NCBI GenBank assembly: GCA_044772875.1
Contig: CP173058.1
Coordinates: 2,170,001 to 2,234,000 of the forward strand
Length of the DNA stretch: 64,000 bases
Origin: Morganella morganii_D
Lineage (GTDB): Bacteria; Pseudomonadota; Gammaproteobacteria; Enterobacterales; Enterobacteriaceae
Reading direction: 5' to 3'
Position numbers and translations under genes: made by a program. Below the pieces are notes generated by a model that saw only the letters and a program-made list of their open reading frames with translations, was not told where the DNA came from and did not search any database. Within the stretch, counting starts at the first letter, position 1, and every line of letters starts with the position of its first letter. Shown piece by piece: positions 26,924 to 35,322 of this stretch.

Positions 26924-28588
26924 ATGAGCACACCGCGACTACAGCATCAGTTTATCCGCCTGTGGCAGCACCATCAGGGACAGGAAACCGATACCACCCT
27001 TCAGGAGATCGCCGATATCCTGCACTGCTCCCGCCGTCATGTCCGCTCGCTGCTCAACAGCATGCAGACGGCGGGCTGGCTCAGCTGGCAGGCGGAAACC
27101 GGCCGGGGTAAGCGCTCGCGACTCTGTTTCCTGCAAAGCGGACGGGATTTGCAGCACGCCCGCGCCGAACTGCTGATTGAGCAGGACAATATCGAAAAAC
27201 TGGTGGCAATGGTCAATGATAAGGACGCCATGCGCCAGATGGTTTTATCTCAGCTGGAACGCAGCTTCCGGCAGGGAAAAAGCCTGCTGCGCATCGTCTA
27301 TTACCGTCCTTTTTATAATTTACTGCCCGGTTCACCACTGCGCCGCTCGGAGGTTCACCTGCTGAGTCAGATTTTTAACGGACTGACCGCGATAAATGAG
27401 GAAAACGGGGAAGCTGTTCCGGCACTGGCACATCACTGGCAGCAAACCGGAGAAAAACAGTGGCGCTTCTGGCTGCGTCCGGCGATTTTTTTTCATCACG
27501 GACGTGAATTGCAGATGGCGGATATCATTTCCTCTTTTGAGCGCCTGCGCGATACACACGCGCTGTTCAGCCATATCCGCACTGTCCGCTCGGATATGCC
27601 TTACATTATTGATATCACACTGAATGAAGCCGACAGCTGGTTTCCGGTGCTGACCGGCAGCCCGCATGCCGCCATTCTGCCCCATGAGTGGCAGGAACTG
27701 CCGGATTTCGCCCGCCGCCCTGTCGGCACCGGCCCGTATCAGGTGATCTGCAATAATGACCGCAAACTGACTATCCGCGCCTTTGATCACTATTACGGCT
27801 TCCGCGCCCTGCTGGATGAAGTTTCTGTCCTGGTGATGCCGGAACTGGAAGAGAAAATGGTTTGTACCACACTGCATATCGGCGCAGACGGCCCGGAACG
27901 GGATTCTCTCGGCAGCCGGATGGAGGAAGGTTGTTATTTTCTGCTGCACGATGCCCGCTCGGCAAAAGGACAGCGGGAGGATATCCGCCGCTGGCTCAAC
28001 AGCCTGATGACGCCGGTCAATCTGCTCTATCACTGTGAGCCCCTGTATCAGCGCCACTGGTGGCCGGCTTACGGGCTGCTGCTGCGCTGGCATCACAGCA
28101 AACTTATCCCGCCCTGCGGAAAACCGGCTGATCTGACGGAACTGACGCTGACGTATTATCAGGATCACCATGAATACCACGCTATCGGTAAATTATTGCA
28201 GAAGTTACTGGCGGAACAGGGGGTAAAGCTGACGATTAATATCACCGATTACAACACCTGGTTTAACGGCGATTGTGACAGCGATTTCTGGCTGGCGACC
28301 GCCAACTTTTATAAGCCCCTGGAGTTCTCGGTTTTCGCCACCCTGTACGAACTGCCACTGCTGCGCCGCTGCCTGGGAGATGAACTACGCACACCACTAA
28401 AGCAATGGCGGCAACGTTCCCTGTCACTGGCGGCATGGTGTGAACACATCATTGATGAGCAGATGCTGTTCCCTCTGTTCCATCACTGGCTTGAATTACA
28501 GGGGCAACGCAGTATGCGGGGTGTCAAAATGAACACCTTCGGCTGGTTTGATTTTAAATCTGCCTGGTTTATCCCCCCGGAAAGTTAA
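26924..28588 (+). CDS. sgrR: Sugar-phosphate stress regulator SgrR
   Basis: Activator of sgrS under glucose-phosphate stress. The start at 26924 (MSTPRLQHQFIRLW) matches the E. coli N terminus and has GGAG 11 bases upstream; the longer frame from 26855 lies in the promoter region. The 554-residue protein has an N-terminal helix-turn-helix (LQEIADILHCSRRHVRSLLNSM) and a C-terminal domain like oligopeptide solute-binding proteins, with RPVGTGPYQVI and the closing GQRSMRGVKMNTFGWFDFKSAWF. No thiB homolog follows, unlike E. coli. Confidence 0.94.
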   Translation: MSTPRLQHQFIRLWQHHQGQETDTTLQEIADILHCSRRHVRSLLNSMQTAGWLSWQAETGRGKRSRLCFLQSGRDLQHARAELLIEQDNIEKLVAMVNDKDAMRQMVLSQLERSFRQGKSLLRIVYYRPFYNLLPGSPLRRSEVHLLSQIFNGLTAINEENGEAVPALAHHWQQTGEKQWRFWLRPAIFFHHGRELQMADIISSFERLRDTHALFSHIRTVRSDMPYIIDITLNEADSWFPVLTGSPHAAILPHEWQELPDFARRPVGTGPYQVICNNDRKLTIRAFDHYYGFRALLDEVSVLVMPELEEKMVCTTLHIGADGPERDSLGSRMEEGCYFLLHDARSAKGQREDIRRWLNSLMTPVNLLYHCEPLYQRHWWPAYGLLLRWHHSKLIPPCGKPADLTELTLTYYQDHHEYHAIGKLLQKLLAEQGVKLTINITDYNTWFNGDCDSDFWLATANFYKPLEFSVFATLYELPLLRRCLGDELRTPLKQWRQRSLSLAAWCEHIIDEQMLFPLFHHWLELQGQRSMRGVKMNTFGWFDFKSAWFIPPES

Positions 28589-28652
28589 TTCACAGAAAAA
28601 GGTAAAGTTATAAACATCCCCTGATAAAAAACCGGCTTTTATTCACGTTTTC

Positions 28653-28976
28653 TGTGGATATAGTTGTGAAAAACGCAAGGGTAATGGGGGTATAGTTTCT
28701 GACAGCCCGCTGTTGGTAAAATCACGACCGTAGAATAAATCCTGATAAATCATTTTGATGCAGGAATAAAAAAAGAGAATCATCTGAAAAAATCACCGGT
28801 ATTTTTTTTAACAGACTTGCGAAGCACAAAAAATAACCACACCCGTGGTTATCCACAGATTGTGACTTATCCGTGAGCAAAACCGCTGCTGAAACGCGAA
28901 AACAGGCGGAAGTCAAGCCTGTAAATCAAACCAGTAGTAAGGTGGTTTTTCACTTATCCCATAAAGCTGTGGATAA
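28653..28976. promoter_or_regulatory. Cluster of DnaA-box-like 9-mers upstream of mutH
   Basis: Two perfect boxes: TTATCCACA at 28849-28857 on the plus strand and TGTGGATAA at 28968-28976 on the minus strand. An 8-of-9 match is on the minus strand at 28653-28661 and two weaker TTATCC cores are at 28867 and about 28953. The surrounding 28589-29148 gap is AT-rich, contains no gene I recognise, and has few GATC sites. It could be a DnaA-titrating or regulatory region. Confidence 0.5.
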
Positions 28977-29148
28977 CTCAGTGTAAGATCCTGTTTATTG
29001 TCTGAGGATGCAGGTGAACAACCTGCTGCGGTTGTTCCGGCGACGAAAATTAATAGCTATATATCAATAAATTAGATAATATTTATTTTTCATTCACGCC
29101 TATGTATTATTTTACCGGATAACACTGTTCAACTTTTAAGCATATAAC

Positions 29149-29835
29149 ATGACACATCTTTTTCAGCCTCCGTTGCCCCCGGCCAGCGAATCAGAACTGC
29201 TCAGCCGCGCACAATCCCTTGCCGGTGCCACTTTCGGTGAGCTGGCGGCCTGTGCCGGAATTCCGGTACCGCCTGATCTGCGCCGGGATAAAGGCTGGGT
29301 TGGTATGCTGCTGGAATACTGGCTGGGCGCGGACGCGGGCAGCAAGGCAGAGCAGGATTTTGCTCACCTCGGCGTGGAGCTGAAAACCATCCCTGTGGAT
29401 GAATCCGGTATGCCGCTGGAAACCACCTTTGTCTGTGTGGCCCCGCTGACCGGCAACAGCGGCGTGACCTGGGCGGAATGCCATGTGCGTCATAAGCTCT
29501 CCCGCGTGTTATGGGTGCCGGTGGAAGGTGCCCGTCATATCCCGCTGGCAGAGCGCCGTGCCGGCTCACCGCTGCTGTGGTCGCCGTCTGATGAGGAAGA
29601 GCGGCTGCTGCGCGCGGACTGGGAAGAACTGATGGATATGATTGTGCTGGGAAAAGTGGAACAGATCACCGCCCGCCATGGTCAGGTAATGCAGATCCGC
29701 CCGAAAGCGGCCAACAGCCGCGCCCTCACAGAAGCTGTCGGCCCGCACGGACAACCGATACAAACACTGCCCCGCGGCTTTTATCTGAAGAAAAATTTCA
29801 CCGCCCCTTTACTTAAGCGCTATTTCCGGTGCTGA
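29149..29835 (+). CDS. mutH: DNA mismatch repair endonuclease MutH
   Basis: Nicks the unmethylated strand at hemimethylated GATC after activation by MutL. The 228 residues align along their length with E. coli MutH. The catalytic D70, E77 and K79 occur in EQDFAHLGVELKT at the same numbers as in E. coli, followed by TGNSGVTWAECHVRHKLSRVLW and the C-terminal PRGFYLKKNFT. Single gene, 89 bases before agp. Confidence 0.97.
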   Translation: MTHLFQPPLPPASESELLSRAQSLAGATFGELAACAGIPVPPDLRRDKGWVGMLLEYWLGADAGSKAEQDFAHLGVELKTIPVDESGMPLETTFVCVAPLTGNSGVTWAECHVRHKLSRVLWVPVEGARHIPLAERRAGSPLLWSPSDEEERLLRADWEELMDMIVLGKVEQITARHGQVMQIRPKAANSRALTEAVGPHGQPIQTLPRGFYLKKNFTAPLLKRYFRC

Positions 29836-29924
29836 TCACTGTTTTGGGAGTTTGCTCCCGGTAAATTTGAATCGCTTCAGTCATTAATACCTGTTCGAAA
29901 ATAATGACAACAGGAGTGTTCCGG

Positions 29925-31175
29925 ATGAAAAAAAACTTACTGACACTTTCACTTGCAGCCGCATTACTGACACCCGCCCTTCCCGTTTTTGCTGATACGA
30001 CCTCCGGTGATATGACACTGGAACAGGTTCTGGTGATGAGCCGCCATAATCTGCGCACCCCGATTGTGAATACCGGGATTCTGACCGAAATCACCGATAA
30101 AACCTGGCCTGCATGGGATGCGCAGAGCGGCTATCTGACCACCAAAGGCGGCGCGCTGGAAGTCTATATGGGACACTATTTCCGTGAGTGGCTGGATGAG
30201 AACAAACTGCTGCCGGATACCCTGTGCCCGACCGGTGAAAAAGAGCTGAATGTGTACGCCAACAGCCTTCAGCGCACTATCGCCACCGCGCAGTTTTTTA
30301 CCACCGGTGCCTTCCCCGGCTGTACTGTGAAAGTCAATCACCAGCCGGAAATCGGCACTATGGACCCGGTGTTTAACCCAATCATTACCAATGACAGCGC
30401 GGAGTTTAAACAGGCTGCCCTCGCCGCAATGGAAAGCCATTATAAAGGGCTGGATCTGACTGCGGGCTATCAGGCTCTGAATAACGTACTGAATATCAAA
30501 AACTCTGAACAGTGTAAAACCAATAAACTCTGTTCGCTGGCAGAAGGTAAAAACAGCTTTATTATTGAAGCCGGTAAAGAACCGGGCGTGAAAGGGCCGC
30601 TGAAAATGGCAAACTCCGCTGTGGACGCCATCGATCTGCAATATTATGAGGGCTTCCCGGCAAACCGGGTCGCCTGGGGCGAAGTCACCACACCGGCGCA
30701 GTGGATTGCCCTTAACACTCTGAAAAACGGCTATCAGGAATCCCTTTTTACCCCGCGCATTATCGCGAAAAACGTCGCCCACCCGCTGCTGAACTACATT
30801 AATCAGCACTTTGCCGCCGCCGCACCGGGCAGCGAAGCGAAGTTTACCTTCCTGGCCGGGCATGATTCCAATATCGCCTCCCTGCTTTCTGCCCTGGAAT
30901 TTAAGCCGTATCAGTTACCGGAACAATATGAACATACGCCAATCGGCGGAAAATTAGTGTTCCAGCGCTGGACAAATAAAACGGACAATAAATCCTATGT
31001 GAAAATTGATTATATTTATCAGACATCTGATCAACTGCGGAATAACAGTTATCTGTCCTTAAAAACCCCGCCGGAAAAAGTCACACTGGAACTGAAAAAC
31101 TGTCCGGTTGATAAGAACGGCTATTGTGCATGGGAAACTTTCCAAAAAGTGATGAAAGACAGTTTGTCAGAATAA
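29925..31175 (+). CDS. agp: Periplasmic glucose-1-phosphatase (histidine acid phosphatase; phytase-like)
   Basis: Histidine acid phosphatase that hydrolyses glucose 1-phosphate and, in related enzymes, phytate. The ATG at 29925 is chosen since it begins a clear signal peptide (MKKNLLTLSLAAALL, cleavage after VFA near residue 23); the longer frame adds seven residues before it. In 416 residues one sees the catalytic SRHNLRTP (His41) and the proton-donor region GHDSNIASLL. The E. coli Agp N- and C-terminal regions, with TPIGGKLVFQRW, are conserved. Homologs in this genus have been studied as phytases. Confidence 0.93.
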   Translation: MKKNLLTLSLAAALLTPALPVFADTTSGDMTLEQVLVMSRHNLRTPIVNTGILTEITDKTWPAWDAQSGYLTTKGGALEVYMGHYFREWLDENKLLPDTLCPTGEKELNVYANSLQRTIATAQFFTTGAFPGCTVKVNHQPEIGTMDPVFNPIITNDSAEFKQAALAAMESHYKGLDLTAGYQALNNVLNIKNSEQCKTNKLCSLAEGKNSFIIEAGKEPGVKGPLKMANSAVDAIDLQYYEGFPANRVAWGEVTTPAQWIALNTLKNGYQESLFTPRIIAKNVAHPLLNYINQHFAAAAPGSEAKFTFLAGHDSNIASLLSALEFKPYQLPEQYEHTPIGGKLVFQRWTNKTDNKSYVKIDYIYQTSDQLRNNSYLSLKTPPEKVTLELKNCPVDKNGYCAWETFQKVMKDSLSE

Positions 31176-31196
31176 ACATTATATTTTCATATTCCT

Positions 31197-31227
31197 GCCC
31201 GGCACACCTTCGCCGGGCTTTTTATTT
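31197..31227 (+). terminator. agp terminator
   Basis: Perfect stem GCCCGGC (31197-31203) with its complement at 31212-31218, an 8-base loop and TTTTTATTT, 22 bases after the agp stop. Confidence 0.9.
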
Positions 31228-31399
31228 CTATCCCCGTCACGCTTCGGATAACACTGATAGATTAAGGCACTCTGAGCCGTTACTATTTAACAATCTGAAA
31301 ACCATCACTGTATTTTATTGCTCAATTTGCCAGTATCGGCACCCGTCCGGGAATTAACGGTCATTATACCGGGCTGAATACACGGATATCATTAACACG

Positions 31400-32338
31400 A
31401 TGAAATATTTAAAATCATTACCGGTTCCCTTATTTATTATTGCAACTGTCTTAATAAGTTCAGGTTGCAGTCAGAAAAACTATGATGTCGATACCGGTGA
31501 AAAAATAATTTATCCCTCCGGTGACGGTGTATTACTGGGCGCCTGTGATAAATGGACGCTGAAAGATGAACAGATCCGGCAATTAATCGCCATGAGCAAA
31601 CCCTATAGCGCACTGCCTTATGGTGAATACAGCCAGACGCCGTGTAATATGAGCGGTACCGTGACGATTGACGGCAAAACCTGGGATTATCTGCTTAACG
31701 GCGGCGGAATTATCACGCTGAGTATTGACGGTATGGTACGCTACCGCGGCTGTAATGCCGATGCCTGCAAGCCGTACCTGCTGCTGCCTTACCGGGGTAA
31801 ATCCTTCGCAGTCAAAGACAGCGATACCCTGGTGACAGAAGAAGAGAGCACGGAAAACCGGGGCAAACTGCTGAGCCGTGAAAGTGTCGCACAACAGCAG
31901 CAGCACAGTGATCCGGGCATGGTATCCGGTGCGCCGTCTGATGGCACGATGGTGAATAAAGAGACGGGTACGGAACAGTTCCGGCCGGATAACGGGCAGA
32001 TGCGCAGACCGGATGCACAACCGGTCAGCGGTGGTCAGGGCGGACAAAGTGCCCCTCAGGGACAACGGAACACACCGCTTTCTTCAGACCGTAACGGGCA
32101 GGTGCCGGCCGCACAGCCTCAGGCAGAAAACAGCCGCCTGTCATCCGTGAAAGAAAAGATCACATCAGCGGCAGAATCGGCCATACCGTCTGTGGATATT
32201 AACGCACCGTCAATCTCTGCTCCGGAAGTGGGGATCTCCGTTCCCGGAGCATCCGCACCGGGTATTGATATCAAAGCCCCGACAGTCAGTTTACCGGCAG
32301 CGGAAGTCTCTGTCCCGGCACTGAAAAATCCGTTCTGA
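31400..32338 (+). CDS. Uncharacterised lipoprotein with proline-rich repetitive C-terminus
   Basis: I do not recognise this family. The 312 residues begin with a lipoprotein signal (lipobox ISSGC, Cys23), so it is probably anchored in the outer membrane. Residues 24-145 form a globular domain with five cysteines. About 150-245 is Gln/Gly/Ser-rich low complexity. The tail from about 262 repeats a short hydrophobic-Pro pattern (PSVDINAP, SISAPEVG, SVPGASAP, IDIKAP, TVSLPAAE). The repeats suggest an extended surface or wall-spanning tail. Single-gene unit between the agp terminator and a bidirectional terminator. Confidence 0.8.
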   Translation: MKYLKSLPVPLFIIATVLISSGCSQKNYDVDTGEKIIYPSGDGVLLGACDKWTLKDEQIRQLIAMSKPYSALPYGEYSQTPCNMSGTVTIDGKTWDYLLNGGGIITLSIDGMVRYRGCNADACKPYLLLPYRGKSFAVKDSDTLVTEEESTENRGKLLSRESVAQQQQHSDPGMVSGAPSDGTMVNKETGTEQFRPDNGQMRRPDAQPVSGGQGGQSAPQGQRNTPLSSDRNGQVPAAQPQAENSRLSSVKEKITSAAESAIPSVDINAPSISAPEVGISVPGASAPGIDIKAPTVSLPAAEVSVPALKNPF

Positions 32339-32744
32339 TCATCTCTGCCGTACAAAAACCCGCCCCCGGCGGGTTTTTTAATATCTGCACCACCGCATAT
32401 TCCCGGCCCGGCTTCAGACTGCCCATATAGCAATCCATACCGTCGGTAAACAGATGAAACAAACAACCGACCGCCACCGCCCGCACTTTCCATGACGGGA
32501 TCAGCAGCAGAATAAGATAAACAACAGCAGCCGGCAGGGTATGCAGCGGATGGAAACCGACACTGCATCTGTCCGGGTCAAATACCGGGTCCGCCGGCAG
32601 ATGATCCGCATCCATCACCATGGTGGCTATCATAATCATCGCCGCCGCTTTCCAATGCTGACTCCAGAACAGCCGGGCGAACAGAACCGGCACCAGAAAA
32701 TGGCAGCCGTAATGCAGGATATTGCGGAAAATTTCAAATGCCAC
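32286..32744 (-). CDS. DUF6122-type small membrane protein
   Basis: Predicted inner-membrane protein of unknown function, 152 residues with about four hydrophobic segments. NILHYGCHFLVPVLFARLF, DADHLPADPVFDPDRCSVGFHPLHT and a late HLFTDGMDCY resemble the DUF6122 family, recalled from memory. Its last 20 or so codons run through the transcription terminator and antisense to the lipoprotein 3' end (53-base overlap), so the natural C terminus may simply extend until the first stop. Confidence 0.75.
   Translation of the reverse strand: MAFEIFRNILHYGCHFLVPVLFARLFWSQHWKAAAMIMIATMVMDADHLPADPVFDPDRCSVGFHPLHTLPAAVVYLILLLIPSWKVRAVAVGCLFHLFTDGMDCYMGSLKPGREYAVVQILKNPPGAGFCTAEMIRTDFSVPGQRLPLPVN
32354..32379. 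terminator. Bidirectional terminator
   Basis: AAAAACCCGCC (32354-32364) and its complement (32368-32379) around a CCC loop; A- and T-runs on both sides allow function in either direction, for the lipoprotein gene on plus and the DUF6122 gene on minus. Confidence 0.85.
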
Positions 32745-32979
32745 AGTGACTCCGCTGACGGGTTATCCGTTATGAAGACGGCTATCATAGCGGAAATACC
32801 GGAGGCAATCCGGCAGAAAAATGTATCAGTCCGCAAAAATAACAAAATACACCGCATTCAGGGTAGCAAAGCTGCAATGAACTGGTCTGCTCTGCGGGTT
32901 TATCGCCGCATTGTCTTAAGTAAATGAAGAAGATCAGGTATATTAGCCCCTGATTGTTGGCTACCAAGAAAAAATAACT

Positions 32980-34179
32980 ATGATTATCAAACCTAAAATT
33001 CGTGGTTTTATCTGCACTACCGCTCACCCGGCGGGCTGTGAAGCCCATGTTCGTGAGCAAATCGCCTGCGTAAAATCCCGCGGCGAACTGAAAAACGGTC
33101 CCAAAAAGGTTCTGGTGATTGGTGCATCCACCGGTTACGGTCTGGCTTCCCGCATCAATGCTGCATTCGGCAGTGGTGCGGCGACTATCGGCGTATTTTT
33201 TGAAAAACCGGGCAGCGAAAGCAAAACCGGTTCTGCCGGCTGGTACAACGCAGCGGCTTTTGATAAAGCAGCCAAAGAAGAAGGCCTGTATGCGAAAAGT
33301 ATTAACGGTGATGCCTTCTCTGATGAATGCCGTCAGACCGTTATTGATTTAATTAAACAGGATTTGGGCCAGATTGATCTTGTTGTTTATTCACTGGCTT
33401 CACCGGTCCGCAAAATGCCGGAAACCGGTGAAATCGTCCGCTCTGCCTTAAAACCTATCGGCGAACCGTATAAATCTGTCGCGCTGGATACCAACAAAGA
33501 CGTGCTGTTCGAAGCCGTTGTTGAACCGGCCAATGATCAGGAAATTGCAGACACTGTCAAAGTGATGGGCGGTCAGGACTGGGAACTGTGGATGAATGCA
33601 TTAGATGAGGCCGGTGTTCTGGCGGATAATGCACAGTCTGTTGCCTACTCCTATATTGGTACCGATTTAACATGGCCGATTTACTGGCATGGTACGTTAG
33701 GTAAAGCGAAAGAAGATTTGGATCGCGCAGCATCAGCGATTAATCAGAAATTGCAGGCCAAAGGCGGCGCGGCGTATGTCACAGTACTGAAATCTGTTGT
33801 CACTCAGGCGTCTTCCGCGATTCCGGTTATGCCGTTATATATCTCTATCGTGTTTAAGATCATGAAAGAGAAAGGCATTCACGAAGGCTGTATCGAACAG
33901 ACTCAGCGCTTATTTGCCACGAAACTGTTTAACGGCGCAGTACCGGAAACCGATGAAAAACATCGTCTGCGTCTGGATGACCGGGAATTACGCGATGATG
34001 TGCAGAATACCTGCCGTGAAATCTGGCAGCAACTTAATGATAATAATATCAATGAGCTAACAGACTACCAGGGCTATAAAGCGGAGTTCCTCCGTTTATT
34101 CGGCTTTGGCCTGGACGGCGTTGATTATGAGGCTGATTTAAGCGGCGAAGTTAACTTCGACGTGAAAGAATTAGTTTAA
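32980..34179 (+). CDS. fabV: Trans-2-enoyl-ACP/CoA reductase FabV
   Basis: NADH-dependent enoyl reductase completing fatty acid elongation. The 399-residue length and large SDR-like fold are typical of FabV, which is larger than FabI and insensitive to triclosan in characterised cases. Seen: the cofactor loop VIGASTGYGLASRI (about 47-60), YSLASPVRK, and the catalytic Tyr-x8-Lys as Y235 and K244 in PIYWHGTLGKAK. A weak TATATT -10 (32939-32944) lies upstream. Probably monocistronic, with a terminator 15 bases after the stop. Confidence 0.95.
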   Translation: MIIKPKIRGFICTTAHPAGCEAHVREQIACVKSRGELKNGPKKVLVIGASTGYGLASRINAAFGSGAATIGVFFEKPGSESKTGSAGWYNAAAFDKAAKEEGLYAKSINGDAFSDECRQTVIDLIKQDLGQIDLVVYSLASPVRKMPETGEIVRSALKPIGEPYKSVALDTNKDVLFEAVVEPANDQEIADTVKVMGGQDWELWMNALDEAGVLADNAQSVAYSYIGTDLTWPIYWHGTLGKAKEDLDRAASAINQKLQAKGGAAYVTVLKSVVTQASSAIPVMPLYISIVFKIMKEKGIHEGCIEQTQRLFATKLFNGAVPETDEKHRLRLDDRELRDDVQNTCREIWQQLNDNNINELTDYQGYKAEFLRLFGFGLDGVDYEADLSGEVNFDVKELV

Positions 34180-34193
34180 GATCATCACGGAAA

Positions 34194-34246
34194 AACCCGC
34201 CGCAGCCCTGCTCATTCAGCAGCTGAGGCGGGTTTGTTGTTTTTTC
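34194..34246 (+). terminator. fabV terminator
   Basis: Outer stem AACCCGCC (34194-34201) with GGCGGGTT (34227-34234), an inner CTGCT/AGCAG helix, then a T-rich tail. It may also serve the convergent GNAT gene. Confidence 0.85.
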
Positions 34247-34253
34247 AGACTGC

Positions 34254-34802
34254 TCAGCGGGTTTTGCAGACCAGCCAGTAATAATGGTTATTATTGAATC
34301 CGAACTCATCCAGCACGATCAGTCCCAGTTTACGGGTGTGTGCGGCATAAGAGCGTGGATTAACCTTATTGATAAAGGTTACCAGGATATCAAACCGCTG
34401 TGACATTTTTTCCAGCGCAAAAGCAAACAGCCCTTCCAGCACGCCCTGCCCGCGCAGTGATGTATCAATACAGACCGGGCCGTACTGATAAGAGTTCTCC
34501 GTGGTCAGTGTCTGACCGGAAAATTCATAATCTCCCAATTTATCAATCATATGGGAAAACAACGGCCAGGGTGACCAGTACTGCCAGGATGCCGCCATCA
34601 CAAACGCCGCCACCTTACCATCCTGTTTGGCGACAAATAACCCCTTCTCATTTTCAATCAGGTCAATCATCTGTTCGTCGCTCATCTGTGTGGTGACAAA
34701 GCCGTCCGGCTTATCCTCATCACTGATGGTGGTCAGATGGTAACGTTTTAATAATGCTTTTACCTGCTCCATATCCGTCAGTTCAGCAACACAATATTCC
34801 AT
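34254..34802 (-). CDS. GNAT family N-acetyltransferase
   Basis: Predicted acetyl-CoA-dependent acetyltransferase, 182 residues. The GNAT core is visible: strand FVAKQDGKVAAFVMAA (about 54-69), then VCIDTSLRGQGVLEGLF with the acetyl-CoA pyrophosphate-binding RGQGV (about 110-126), and an NPRSYAAHTRKLGL segment typical of the C-terminal half. Substrate unknown. It starts two bases after the frame of the broken YbaK-domain gene and was probably cotranscribed with it. Confidence 0.85.
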   Translation of the reverse strand: MEYCVAELTDMEQVKALLKRYHLTTISDEDKPDGFVTTQMSDEQMIDLIENEKGLFVAKQDGKVAAFVMAASWQYWSPWPLFSHMIDKLGDYEFSGQTLTTENSYQYGPVCIDTSLRGQGVLEGLFAFALEKMSQRFDILVTFINKVNPRSYAAHTRKLGLIVLDEFGFNNNHYYWLVCKTR

Positions 34803-34804
34803 CG

Positions 34805-35223
34805 TTATTCTCCGTTATTGTTGTTATTCCGCTGCGGGTGGTCCGCAATATCCGTAATGCGATCACGGCCGATCACACTGAAATAGTCATCTGCTGCCAG
34901 AGACACCGATCTCACCAGTTCACCGGCATTAAAGTATACCTGCCCGGCGCCGGTCAGACGCTTATCAGCATATAATGTCAGTTCCTCATGAAAGCTAAAG
35001 GGCGGGACAGCACCCATCGGGCAACCGGCACGATCGCCGGCACATAGCGGATTTCCGGATTACTTCCGGTAACCTGTAAGACCACGGCTTTCGCCGCCTG
35101 ACTCAGTTTATTTCCCCGGATTTTACTTATCGCATCAGAACGGCCTTCCGCCGGATGTTCGATCACCTCAAAGGAGACCCTGCGGGAATCCGGTAAGTGC
35201 GTGATTTTGTCAAATGTTGTCAT
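34805..35223 (-). pseudogene. YbaK/aminoacyl-tRNA-editing-domain protein, broken by internal deletion
   Basis: Two frames together give a YbaK-type protein. The first (from the ATG at 35223) runs MTTFDKITHLPDS to RYVPAIVP, with RGNKLSQAAKAVVLQV. The second carries GCPMGAVPPFSFHEELTLYAD and VYFNAGELVRSVSL. Intact relatives have about 40 residues between the two parts; here they abut in different frames at about 35025-35045, so an internal deletion of a length not divisible by three is inferred. GTGCCGG occurs twice around the junction and may have mediated it. The family edits mischarged tRNAs; this copy is probably inactive. Confidence 0.8.
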
Positions 35224-35322
35224 ATAAACCTCATAATCAGCCGGAGAAATCCTTGCGTCATAATTTACTCTCAACGTACTCTTACAGAAACACACAGAAC
35301 CCGTAAGAATGAGGCAGAACAG

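Noticed and set aside
27332..28180. Long minus-strand frame opposite sgrR
   Set aside because: Shadow of sgrR, no family resemblance.
28589..29148. Chromosomal replication origin
   Set aside because: DnaA boxes are present, but there are very few GATC sites, no tandem AT-rich 13-mers, and mnmG/mioC are not adjacent.
29964..30863. Long minus-strand frame (299 codons) opposite agp
   Set aside because: It is the antisense shadow of a clear phosphatase gene and has no domain of its own.
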